Origin: Symbiodinium natans
Lineage: Eukaryota; Sar; Dinophyceae; Suessiales; Symbiodiniaceae
Direction of reading: 5' to 3'
Length of the DNA: 64,000 nt
NCBI GenBank assembly: GCA_905221605.1
Contig: CAJNDS010000151.1
Coordinates: 62,001 to 126,000, forward strand
Made by a program: the position numbers and the translations under genes. Below the pieces are notes generated by a model that saw only the letters and a list, made by a program, of their open reading frames with translations, searched no databases and had not been told where the DNA came from. Shown here in pieces: positions 10,858-21,529 of this stretch (its first letter is position 1; each line of letters opens with the position of its first letter).

Positions 10858-11445
10858 TTCAATCAGGGGACTGTGGCTGGCCTAAAATGTTCCAATGTCA
10901 GTAATCCACATAGGTGCGGATGCCAGAATTGCCGCTTCGAGCGGTTTGCCCTGGTGGACCGCCAGCGGGGTCCACGAGACTCTGAGCAGCACACCCTTCC
11001 ATGCAGCCATAGTCGAAACACCACAGTCATAGCCGATAGAGTCTACATGCTCCCTGGCCGGGACCTGTCTTTATGTTAACTATCTCCATGAACAGCTACC
11101 ATTGGTGCCAGGACCTTCCTTGTGAGGAGGAGTCGCTCCGAGCAATGCAGCAGCCGCACACAGACACTATTCGGTTAGAGCGCCCGAATCCCAGTAGTGG
11201 TTCAATCAAGGGATGTGGCTGGCCTGAAACGTTCTTACGTCCGTAATCCACACAGGTGCAGATACCAGAATTGCCACCTTGAGTGGTTTACCCTGGTGGA
11301 CCGGGGGTCCACGAGACTCTGAGCAGCACATCCTTTCCAAGCAGCCATAGGGGAATAACCGCCGTCATAGCCGATAGCGTCTACACAATCAGCGCTCTAC
11401 TCCCTGATTGGGACTCGCCTACATGTCAACTTTCTCCATCTTGAG
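10858..11445. repeat. Diverged direct duplication of about 240 bases
   Basis: 10858-11090 and 11199-11445 share GTGGCTGGCCT, CCAGAATTGCC, CCACGAGACTCTGAGCAGCA and CATAGCCGATAG in the same order, offset about 341 bases. No reading frame is conserved between the copies. The pair lies between the two AGT tracts. Confidence 0.85.
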
Positions 11446-11865
11446 AAGAGGAGCAGTTCAAGCTAAGTAGCCGCGCATTGAGGAAGCTGATCCTCCTACG
11501 ATCCTCCGCCTTTCTGCAAAGTGATCCACGTGGGACGCCACTAGATGGACACTATGGGCGACGGCCAACAGGTACGACCCAATTGCAGATCGGTGCGTGT
11601 TTGCTGGACGCAGTGAAACACATTAGGACGACGGGGAGAAGACCTTTTCACATCTGAGCGCTAAGCTACACCTTGTCTAACACAAGCTAGCTAGCTCTGT
11701 CTTTCCGATCCTTAATCCTGTAAAGTCTCACCTTTCTTTTCAGTGTTGAATTCAGTTTCACCTCTCCTAACCATTAGCTCCAACCCAATTTTCGGTGCTC
11801 AGACGGTGCAAATCGCCCGAAATGAGCAGAGCCCGCTCGCTCAGCGTTCAATAATCGTAGTAGCA

Positions 11866-12620
<755 letters not shown>

Positions 12621-12719
12621 TGTATCAATCATGAAGTGAGCACTGGAGATCTGGAACGAAGAGATCTGAGAACAGATCTGAGCAAAATGGGGGGGAGATT
12701 TGGGGGGAGATCTGGGAGG

Positions 12720-12793
12720 AGTTTAGGGTTTAGGGTTTAGGGTTTAGGGTTTAGGGTTTAGGGTTTAGGGTTTAGGGTTTAGGGTTTAGGGTT
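12720..12793 (+). repeat. TTTAGGG array
   Basis: Ten or so perfect heptamers, starting just after a G-rich GGAGATTTGG repeat. Confidence 0.95.
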
Positions 12794-12887
12794 CAGCATC
12801 TCAAGTCCAAGCATTCACTAGTCAAGAAATTGTTCGGAAAAATGCCCAGCCGCCCAAAGAATCCCATAACATTAAGAAAATATTTCA

Positions 12888-13095
12888 GTTATAGAACGAC
12901 CTTGCCAAATAAAAAATGACCTTGTCCAGTAACAAAATGACCTTGCCCAGTAAAAAAAAATGACCTTGCCCAGTAACATTTTTTCTGGGCAAGGTCATTT
13001 TTTTACTGGGCAAGGTCGTTTTTTTTGGACCAAGCGACCTTGCCCAGTAAAACATGACCTTGCCCAGTAAAAAATGGCCTTGCCCAGTAACTCAT
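12888..13095. repeat. TGACCTTGCCCAGTAA repeat, partly inverted
   Basis: Seven or so copies of (T)GACCTTGCCCAGTAA separated by A-rich linkers, with two copies in reverse orientation in the middle (12987-13017). The segment can therefore fold into a long hairpin. No coding. Confidence 0.9.
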
Positions 13096-13124
13096 TAACA
13101 TTTAAATTATATATGAAAGAGAGA

Positions 13125-13260
13125 GGTTTAGGGTTTAGGGTTTAGGTTGTAGGGTTTAGGATTTAGGGTTTTGGTTTTAGGGTTTAGCGGAACCTTCCGA
13201 GCCTGCACAAGGGTTTAGGGTTTAGGGTTTCCTAAACCCTAAACTGTGTGTGTGTGTGTG
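13125..13260. repeat. TTTAGGG block meeting CCCTAAA, then (GT)n
   Basis: Degenerate TTTAGGG runs to 13231, where TTTCCTAAACCCTAAAC inverts it; (TG)n follows. Confidence 0.85.
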
Positions 13261-13458
13261 TGCGTGTATATCTATTCGTGTATACATATGCATATACATG
13301 CATATACACCAAGGGTGGGTGGGCATCAGTTTACAAAGGTCCATTTGCCGACTTAACGAGGATGTCGTGTAGCCGGTTGTAAGCCTGAAGCTCGCATGCC
13401 TTCTCATCTTGTCCCTCGTGTCTGAATATCTCTAGCACCAGAATACCTTGGTACCCCA

Positions 13459-13559
13459 ATTGGAGGTTCATGGGTAGTTAGTAGCAGGGTCATAAAGCAT
13501 GATAACTCTGCTTATCACTCTATTTAGAGAACTTATGCTGCCCATGAACCTCCAAGTAG
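13459..13559. mobile_element. MITE-like element, family M2
   Basis: Terminal inverted repeat TTGGAGGTTCATGGG / CCCATGAACCTCCAA, ending AAGTAG, with about 60 bases of AT-rich interior. Confidence 0.8.
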
Positions 13560-13865
13560 TGCCGCCCCAGACTCTGGAGGTCAAGTTGAGCCGCAGCGTT
13601 ACCGCCTGCTGCATGGAGCGCAGGGAGGGTGGCTCATCGCTTTTCATGAATGGTTTTTAAGGCAATGTGTTAACAAAAGAAAGCCCCTCCTGGGAAATCA
13701 TTTAGGATCCGTATCGGTTGCAAACATCGGGCATGTAAGCACCTGCCTTTCTGGGCTGGGAAGGTGCCGAGTACAACTTCAATGGGCCACTGCTGGCAGA
13801 TGCCCTGAAGGCCTGTGTCGTGCTCCCTCACCTTTTTCAGTTTTGCTGCTTAATCTCTTGTTGTT

Positions 13866-13868
<3 letters not shown>

Positions 13869-13938
<70 letters not shown>
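13869..13938. repeat. (GA)n microsatellite
   Basis: Pure GA with two AAAG interruptions. Confidence 0.95.
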
Positions 13939-14155
13939 TTCTTCTTGCGAAGTTGGGGCAATATCACAAGGAAATGACTTCTGGCTTGGTGCCCTTTGAC
14001 CTGCAATCTGGGAGTTTGTGGGGGAGGGGGGGGGGAAACGGCACATAAGAACCAGTGTTCGAGACAACCCGCAGCATTGTGTCGCATTTTTCTGATTATA
14101 ATTGTTTTTCTTCTTGCCATCACTCACTATGGTGATTAGTAAAGTGTGTATGCTA

Positions 14156-14351
14156 CTCCTAAACCCTAAACCCTAAACCCTAAACCCTAAACCCTAAACC
14201 CTAAACCCTAAACCCTAAACCCTAAACCCTAAACCCTAAACCCTAAACCCTAAACCCTGAACCCTAAACCCTAAACCCTAAACCCTAAACCCCAAAGCCT
14301 AAAGCCTAAACCCTAAACCCTAACCCCTAACCCCTAAACCCTAAACCCTAA
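14156..14351 (-). repeat. CCCTAAA array
   Basis: About 27 heptamers, the last third with CCCCAAA and CCCTAAC variants. Confidence 0.95.
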
Positions 14352-14539
14352 TGTTTGGTTTCGATAAATTACACCCAGTCGGCCATGGCCTCCGAGACCT
14401 GCAGCTAAAAGACGTGCCGGTCATTAATGTTTAAACTTGGGATGTTCCCTTTATTCTAAGTCCTGAATAATAGCGGGGTACCTTAATCTCTATTAATGAT
14501 CGAATGCTTCCTGGTTGTAGTTGTTGACGATTTGTTTGA

Positions 14540-14690
14540 GGTTTAGGCTTTCAGAACAGTAGGGTTTAGGGCATAGGGTTAAGCCCTGAAAGAAGACCAT
14601 GAAAACAACGCAGGGGCCACGTTCAAGTTCTAACCCCTAAACCCTAGGCCCTGAACCCCAAACCCGAATCCCTAAACCCTACTCCCCAAG
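14540..14690. repeat. Degenerate TTTAGGG then CCCTAAA blocks
   Basis: TTTAGGG variants at 14540-14585 and CCCTAAA variants at 14632-14690 enclose about 45 bases of unique sequence. Confidence 0.65.
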
Positions 14691-14699
14691 CTACTAAAC

Positions 14700-15300
14700 A
14701 GCCGTGCAGGAGGGAACAAAACCCTAAACTCGTCGAGGGAGCTCCGGAGCCATAAGCGCCCCGGCCTGCGACGGATCGTGGGCAGCTACGGGGTGGGGGA
14801 CCGAAGGAGGCCGTCTTGGGGAGTCTCCAGCCTGAGGCATTCTGAGGCTGTGGTCCCTTGTGCTGACAGCAAGGTGCGAAGGCGCCAGCCAACCTCCAAC
14901 AGCAAACCCAGGGCCTCCAGCTTTCACTTCCTATCAGAGACCCGAGGCCTCCCAGACACCTTAGAATTATGTAATTATGTACATCATCCCTGGCGACGCC
15001 CAGGGGCTTGAAGGCACCAGCCAGGCCCCCAACACCAAACCTCAAGCTCCTAGACACCTGCCAGGCCCCCCAATTTATTCGCTTCCAGAAAAATGTCAGG
15101 ACGGGCTTTGCAAGGATCCCAGGCGCCAGAAAGCCCTGCACCTGCAAGGGGGCCTCGGATATGCTGCCTGCGCCACAGTCAACAAGAATATACATGAGCA
15201 CGTGCTCAGAAAGCAAGGACACCCTAAGCCCGCAAAGGTCAAGGCGAGGGTGGAGCACGCGCTTTTGGGTGCTTTTAGCACCAGCGCACCCCTCAATGAG
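14700..15300. other. No confident gene; imperfect internal repetition
   Basis: Long frames on both strands. Segments near 14875-14950 and 15005-15080 are similar (GGCGCCAGCCA / GGCACCAGCCA followed by CTCC-rich text), which suggests an old duplication. No family is recognised. Confidence 0.35.
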
Positions 15301-15301
15301 A

Positions 15302-15510
15302 CACCCGAAAAACCTTAACCCTTAATTAAACCCTAAGCGATCCTAGACCCTAAACCTTAAACCCGAAACCCCAGGCCAGGCACAAGGACTCTGAACCCTT
15401 GAGGACCTGCCCCCCGGGGCGTTCGCGAAGGTGGCGCTCCTCTTCCTTCAGGCCGGCCCAGGGTCTAGGATTTAGGATTTAGGGTTTAAGGTTTGGGGTT
15501 TAGGGCAGTT
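15302..15510. repeat. CCCTAAA block, exon-like gap, TTTAGGG block
   Basis: Degenerate CCCTAAA at 15302-15377 and TTTAGGG at 15466-15510. The gap reads DLPPGAFAKVALLFLQAGP (about 15402-15459), ending CCCAG|G. More TTTAGGG lies at 15640-15690. Confidence 0.6.
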
Positions 15511-16101
15511 TAGGGTTTGCTTTTCCGGGCAGTCGTTCACAGTCCAGTTGCAAAAAGAGTTTGGAGCTTGGGTTTTCGAGTGCTGTTGCAGTAAGGTGCC
15601 GGCGTGCAGCTCAGCCCGGGCTCAAACGGATTCAAAAGGATTTAGGGTTTAGGGTTTAGGGTTTGCGGGGTCAAAAGGGTTTAGGGTTTGTCCAGCGGCC
15701 TTTCTTGACCCGTTTCAACGCCGATCATATATCCAGTTTTTAAACAGACTCCAGACTCGGTGATTGTCAAGCCACTGAGATATGCTGCAAGTATTCAGGG
15801 TACCAGAGCCGAGGGTGCTCCGTGAATCCGGAGCTCAAAACGCCACAAGCCGAAACAGCAGACCTTAGTTGCGAATCAAGTTGGACACACGGCTTCTTCG
15901 ATTCTCCGAGTTGTGAGCATCAGAACCTTGCAAGGACCCTGTTAGCCATAAGGGTTCCCTGCCACGCAGGTAGGTAAATCGGTGACATGAACATGACGGT
16001 CGTAGTTCTGCCCACCCCGCGTGGGCGCTAGAGTTGAAGACCCGGCGCAGCACGATTTGATGCGCGACTTCATGAGGTACAAGCACAAGCAAGTGAACCC
16101 C

Positions 16102-16222
16102 CCTAAGCCCTAAGCCCTAAGCCCTAAGCCCTAAGCCCTAGGCCCTAAGCCCTAAGCCCTAAACCCTAAACCCTAAACCCTAAACCCGAAACCCTAAACC
16201 CTAAACCCGAAACCCTAAACCC
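16102..16222 (-). repeat. CCCTAAG/CCCTAAA array
   Basis: Starts with CCCTAAG units and changes to CCCTAAA. Confidence 0.95.
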
Positions 16223-16265
16223 ATCCCCAATGAGCAGCCAGCGGACTTCAAAGTCCAAGCTCTAA

Positions 16266-16810
16266 TTGCTCGTACCAGGAAGGTCGTCATGCCGGCCCAG
16301 GCGGCGATATCGCGAAGATTGTGGAAGGACAGCCGCCTGTGTGCGTTTGGGGTTGGGTTTAGGGTTTTGGGTTTTGGGTTTTGGGTTTTGGGTTTTGGGT
16401 TTTGGGTTTTGGGTTTTGGGTTTTGGGTTTTGGGTTTTTTATTTCAGTTTTCAGCAACCAGGGCCCTCATCATAAGGAAGGCCCTTGATCCAATGCGAAC
16501 TGCGGGCTTTGATGTCGAGCATGTCGAGTCAGGGGCTATTGGCCGCGAGTGCTTTCTTTGCCAATGCCAATGCCGAGGGCTTGCTGAGCCATCGACCATC
16601 CAGTGCCTAGATTTTGCAGCTTCCTTCGTGATTGCTGTTGGTTTGGACCACGAGGAAGCCGGTTGGTGCAATGTTTGCCAGTCCCGCAGCCGCAGGCATG
16701 TCACATGTGTACCCGTAGCTGAAGAGCCCCCAATTTTCTGCCCGAGCCCTTTTTGGCCCCAAAGCTGCCTTCACCTCTTGCAGGAGTTCTTGCCGAGCGA
16801 AAGGACCTGA
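16266..16810 (+). CDS. Probable split gene, at least two exons
   Basis: Exon 1 (about 16285-16345) reads HAGPGGDIAKIVEGQPPVCV and runs into a TTTTGGG array. Exon 2 begins after the pyrimidine-rich TTTCAGTTTTCAG near 16456 and reads ALIIRKALDPMRTAGFDVEH. It stays open to 16810 with Cys-rich stretches (CFLCQCQC, CNVCQ). The intron between them is little more than the array. The product is unrecognised and the frame beyond residue 25 of exon 2 is uncertain. Confidence 0.4.
16350..16436 (+). repeat. TTTTGGG array
   Basis: Twelve or so units of a heptamer with A replaced by T relative to TTTAGGG, lying inside a predicted intron. Confidence 0.95.
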
Positions 16811-17124
16811 AGATTGAAACCACCGGGGTCTTGGCAGGCTCGAGACTCGAGACAGCTTGAGGATGTTGGGGTCGCGATTTGTAGAACGTGCATGGACTTC
16901 CGCTTCCAACCCAGATCCCGAAGCCCTGCGATGCAGTTCACATCTCGGGCCTGGCTCTGGGGGTAGTGCTTCCGTGTTTAAAGTCGCACGAACGGGACGG
17001 GGCTGCAAACGCAACCCAACACCCGAGTCGGGTTTCCGGTTGCATACCCGCCCAGTTTGACCGATTTTCACAAACAACAAACAACCACCCGTGCCGGGTG
17101 GGAAGGGCAGACGCCCCTCTGCCC

Positions 17125-17425
17125 TCCACGAGGCATACGCAGCAATGGAGACTCATTGGCTTATTGTATCAGCGAAGGAAGGGCCTCCATAGCAGCGACC
17201 GAAAAGAGGTGGGGGCTTCATCCTCGATTCCCTCTATTTCAAAAATGGGGTGTGCGGCCGCCCACCCCCCCACTGTTCAGGCATACGCAGGAAGGAAAGG
17301 AAAAGAGGGGACTCTTCGGCACATCGTATCCGCAAATGGGGACTTTCCACAGCAGAAAGAGGTGGTCTTCCTCAATACTTCCTTCCATTAGACAAAGGGA
17401 TGCGAGTTCATTCCCTCCATACTTT
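17125..17425. repeat. Diverged tandem duplication of about 148 bases
   Basis: AGGCATACGCAG at about 17130 and 17279 begins two copies sharing GTATC-GC, AAAGAGGTGG and TTCCCTC/TTCATTCCCTCC in order. Confidence 0.65.
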
Positions 17426-17479
17426 AATGAAAAGGCTACAGTTTCCTCATAGGAAACCCTTTTCCTTCATATGGGAATA

Positions 17480-18720
17480 GGAAGTCTGCTTTCTATGGAA
17501 AAACCTCTACTTCCTCTAAATCCCCCCTCCCCACCCCGCAGCCCTCCGGGCCGATCCTCCACCGCCCTCTATATTGTTCAATATGGAAAAGCTCCAGTTC
17601 GTTCGTACAACTACGGCTAACTACGACCCTCAAGAAGTAGCCAAAAAGCGAGTATGATTTTGCAACGCGCGCTCGTGCGGCCCTCAAACTTGAAAGCCCG
17701 GGCTCGGTGCTTAGGTCTGTGATATTCATTGACGCATTCTCAACAGTACTTGTGCCGCGAAAGGACGGTCTTCTGTGTTCTAAAATTGACACCTGCTCCC
17801 TAGAGACATCAGGCCACTCCTTGCTTGAGGAGCTGCTGCTGAAGCGTGCGCAAAAGGCAGTACCCAGCCACCTTCTCATTTGACCACCATTGCTCTTGGC
17901 CAGGACAGGTTCAGGGTCTCGGGTGAACTTCGGCTGTTGCGGTCAGCCTAGACACAGGAGGTTGATGTGTGTAAAAGGGGGGAGGGATGGTTTTGCCATG
18001 GCCAAGTAGGGGCCAAGAGCTAAGCAAGAAGGCCTCTCTTTAAGTGGTGATAATCCAAGGCTCACAGAAGCCATGGGAAGTCAACAGCAGTACGTTGCAA
18101 CATTGAAGCGTAAGAGTTTCTTTTGACGTCCAAATGCATAAGAGGCCTTCCAGCAAGAAGTCTCACTTAAGAGCTTACTTCCTCTCCCACTGAGTGGGGC
18201 AGCCAATTTTCAGCGCAACATGTGCTCCGTGGAGAAAGCATCGAGGGCATCTGCCAGCCTGTTGCAAATCTGTGTTCTTTATGAAATGCAGTGCGCAATG
18301 GAGTGACTGGCCGGAGATCAACGACCCTTTTAAACAGCCTGTTCTATGATGGGGCATGCAAGGGACATGTCGCAGGAGGGTGCAGAAGCGACACTTTGCA
18401 TGTGAGGACTGGATGTCACAGAGCCGGCTTCAGTGCGCCGGCGGTGCGCAACAAAAAGGCTTGCGCAAGCAAAAGCCTAGAGTACACAACGCCAATATAC
18501 GCCGCCCTTTCAAGAGCGCAAGCACGTCCTTCCAACGGGTTGGTTGACTGTCGGGTTGACTCCGCAAGCTGTGTTCACTCGTCAGTGGAAGGGTTTTTTC
18601 CTGGAGGGTTTTGACATCTTTTGACCTTTTGACTCCGAGCTCACGTATACGGCAAGAGGAAGCCGTGCCTTCGGCTCTGCTGGTTCAGGCTTTTCAGGAT
18701 TTCTCAGATTCTCGGTGAGA
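17480..18720. other. No confident gene
   Basis: Mixed-composition sequence upstream of the hydrolase gene. No exon-like block stood out and no relict spliced leader was seen. Confidence 0.4.
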
Positions 18721-18752
18721 TCTCAGTGAACTCGCCTTTACAGCACGATGCC

Positions 18753-19559
18753 ATGACGTTTCGCCCTCTTCGCTGCGCTGCAGCTCGCACCCTCTATGAG
18801 GTGCTGCCCCGTACCGCCCGTAACTCAGAGGGGCCAGCCACGCCGACCTTCATTCTCTCACATGGTTTGGGCGGAAACCTGGAGTCTATGCATCCCCTGA
18901 TGCACGCGCTTGCGTCTCGGTTGCCCAGCAGCCGGATCCTCAGCCTGTCCCTGCCGCACCACAATGGCAGCGAGGATGTGGGCGCATGGACACTGGAGGC
19001 CCTGTCTTCCCAATGGACAGCTGTACTTGAAGAGGAAGGGGTCCTCGGAGACGAGCGTCGGATTGTTCCCCTGCCATCTGCATTTACCGCATATGTCTGG
19101 CTCCACGCGATGCAGCAGCGCGCTCCTCTCGCTGCAGGAGTGCAGAAGCTCATCAGCATCGATTGGATGGCCCATGCCAAAGACCACATGACGGATCCCA
19201 TGAGAATTCCAACATCAGCTACCTGGCATGACTACAGGGACGGGATGGTCAAGCTCCTGAAGCAGGGAGGGAACGCTGCAGTCGCCAAGCATGTGGACGA
19301 AACCATCGCCGTCGCAGACGAACTTCAAATTACAAAAAGCCACGGCTTTGTGCGGGACTCCGTCTTGCGCCTCGGGCATCCCGTAGACGCGATGGCCCGT
19401 GCTTCAGAAGCGACGGGAGCCGAGATTCTCTACGTGACGCCGCTGCCGGGCCCCTTCCCGTGCCTTGAGGTTTTAAACTTGGGCGGGGACTCCAAGTTCG
19501 TTGAACTGGAAGCTCCTGGAGAGCTTGCGGAAGCTGCCTTGGCGTTTGTCACCCGGTGA
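18753..19559 (+). CDS. Alpha/beta-hydrolase-fold protein with degraded active site
   Basis: 268 residues in one open frame from ATG 18753 (context GCCATGA); a GTG nine codons upstream is less likely. The fold is suggested by FILSHGLGGN (strand beta3 and oxyanion HG), by LISIDWMAHAKDHMTDP, resembling the lid entry of haloperoxidase-like hydrolases, and by a C-terminal NLGGDSKF...APGELAEAALAFV, like the family's GG-x-x-H-F...P-x-x-V-A-x-x-I-x-x-F-V ending. The usual nucleophile elbow G-x-S-x-G reads LPSAF: the Ser is kept and both glycines are lost. The catalytic His position in the final loop is Lys. I infer a protein no longer acting as a standard hydrolase. No introns are seen. No neighbour suggests a pathway. 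Confidence 0.7.
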   Translation: MTFRPLRCAAARTLYEVLPRTARNSEGPATPTFILSHGLGGNLESMHPLMHALASRLPSSRILSLSLPHHNGSEDVGAWTLEALSSQWTAVLEEEGVLGDERRIVPLPSAFTAYVWLHAMQQRAPLAAGVQKLISIDWMAHAKDHMTDPMRIPTSATWHDYRDGMVKLLKQGGNAAVAKHVDETIAVADELQITKSHGFVRDSVLRLGHPVDAMARASEATGAEILYVTPLPGPFPCLEVLNLGGDSKFVELEAPGELAEAALAFVTR

Positions 19560-19599
19560 TCCGCAGTGTTTGGGATTCGCTCAAAAAGATGGTCCCGGT

Positions 19600-20620
19600 T
19601 TGCCACCGGCTTGGAGGCTGCAGCACAGAAGTAGCAGTATGACCTTTCTGCAGCCCTTTTACTTTTGTGAGCTGCAGCTGCCCAAGACTTCGACCCAGCC
19701 CACCCATTCCCTCACCCCGCCAGGCGTGTAAGGCCCCTCAAGAAGACAGAAAGCCCAGCCCGCCCGGCCCCAATTGCAGAGGGGCTTCCGGTTCCGCATG
19801 AGACCGACCTCGGATTAATCTCGGATTCCTTTGCCAATGAGCAGCTGCGACAATGGCTGCGCTGCTGGCTCAAAATTTGGAGCAGCAGTCGAGGGCTCAG
19901 TGGTGCTCTCTGAGTACTGGGCAAGAGGCTGTAAGAGTTGTGCGGCTTTTGCTTGCCTATTTCTTCGTGTGACTGATCGGGGTACGCCCCAGCTTCAGTG
20001 GTTGAATCTGGTCTCTCGGACTTAGCATGGTTTAGGTGCCCAAAGAGCTGTATTGATGCCTCACATGTCCGAAATACAACACTGTCATGCTGCCCGAGGA
20101 GGATAAGGTTACAGCTGGCAGTCAGAGTGCCATCGATGGGGTTGAGGGTTGTGGTGGCTTACAATGAGAGATCATTGTGGGGCACCGTGCGCAAGAGGCG
20201 GATTACAGATTTGGAGCGCTTCTTATTCGCGGCGGCTATTGCAACATGCCCCAAGCTCCATGCCATGAACCCAGTTTTCTACAGGGTAAACCATAACGGA
20301 GATCGAACCTAATTCGAATTGGACACGGGAAGCTGGCACAGGGCCGTTTATTGAGAGTTCCCAGCAAGCCCCTCACAAGAACCGTCTACGATTTCATGCT
20401 CCTTACCGATTCAACATTCAAAGGCCTTGAACCGCAACCCTTACGACAGAGGCTTCGCGGCATCCCGGTGCTGGCTCCGAGTGACCTTCGGGGCTTCCAA
20501 GCCAAGACATGGGGAAATTGGGTTTGAAGGGTGTCGGTTTCAGGCTTCTTGGGGCTTGAAATGTTTACGGGTAGTTGCAAGGTAGTTGCAAGTAGTTGGG
20601 TAGGCAGCTGGTGTTTTTCC
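19600..20620. other. Sparse region with one weak exon candidate
   Basis: About 20145-20280 reads RKRRITDLERFLFAAAIATC followed by PKLHAMNPVFYR, bounded by CAG|G on the right. It may be an exon but is unrecognised. Nothing else is supported. Confidence 0.3.
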
Positions 20621-20957
20621 CTGACGGCTGCTTGTGGCGCTTGAGGCCTACATCAATCTCCACCCGGGATACTCCTGGGATGAGGCTCTAGAATATCAGA
20701 GTTCCCTAAACCCAAAGTGCCCGAGCCCGCACAACAAAGCTGTGGGCCCCTATGAAGGTACAACCTGCCCCGGCGGTTTCACGGTCGTACCGGCCTCGGG
20801 AGCAGGGAGTTCACTTGGAATCGAGGGCTTGCTCAAGCGAAGAGTCGCAGATTCGAAGCCTTCTACAAGCTCCATGAACCTTGCACTGTACATCCAACCA
20901 TGAACTCATGACCCTTCAGAGGTTCGAGTCGTCGCAGGGTGAAATTGCAGCTATGGG

Positions 20958-21179
20958 TCTCTCTCTCTCTCTCTCTCTCTCGCTCGCTCGTTTTCTCTTT
21001 CTCTCTCTTTCTCTCTCTTTCTCTCTCTCTCTCTTTCTCTCTTTCTCTCTTTCTCTCTTTCTCTCTTTCTCTCTTTCTCTCTTTCTCTCTTTCTCTCCTT
21101 CTCTCCTTCTCTCCTTCTCTCTTTCTGTCTCTTTCTCTCTCTTTCTCTCTCTTTCTCTCTCTTTCTCTCTCTTTCTCTC

Positions 21180-21238
<59 letters not shown>

Positions 21239-21515
21239 CTTTCTCTCTCTTTCTCTCTCTTTCTCTCTCTTTCTCTCTCTTTCTCTCTCTTTCTCTCTCT
21301 TTCTCTCTCCCTCTCTCTCTCTCTCATCCCTCTCTGATCCCTCTCTGATCCCTCTCTGATCCCTTTCTCATCCCTCGCTCATCCCTCGCTCATCCCTCTC
21401 TCATCCCTCTCTCATCCCTCTCTCATCCCTCTCTCATCCCTCTCTCCCTTTCCCTCTCTCCCTTTCCCTCTCTCATCCCTCTCTCCCTTTCCCTCTCCCT
21501 TTCCCTCTCCCTTTT
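20958..21515. repeat. (TC)n / CTTT tract grading into ATCCCTCTCTG repeats
   Basis: TC and CTTTCTCT units to about 21320, then a minisatellite of about 11 bases (ATCCCTCTCTC/G), then CCCTTTCCCTCT. The frames on both strands (Ser/Leu or Arg/Glu) are artefacts. Confidence 0.97.
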
Positions 21516-21529
21516 TGGGAGACACAGGT

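Noticed and set aside
14644-15258. 204-codon minus-strand frame
   Set aside because: Gly/Leu/Ser-rich composition with repeats, ends inside TTTAGGG-type sequence, and is on the strand opposite to all supported genes.
20915-20945. GGTTCGAGTCG as a tRNA B-box
   Set aside because: No A-box or cloverleaf could be folded at the right distance; the same holds for GGTTCGAAC at 46208.
20863-21348. Ser/Leu and Arg/Glu frames
   Set aside because: Products of the TC/CTTT tract.
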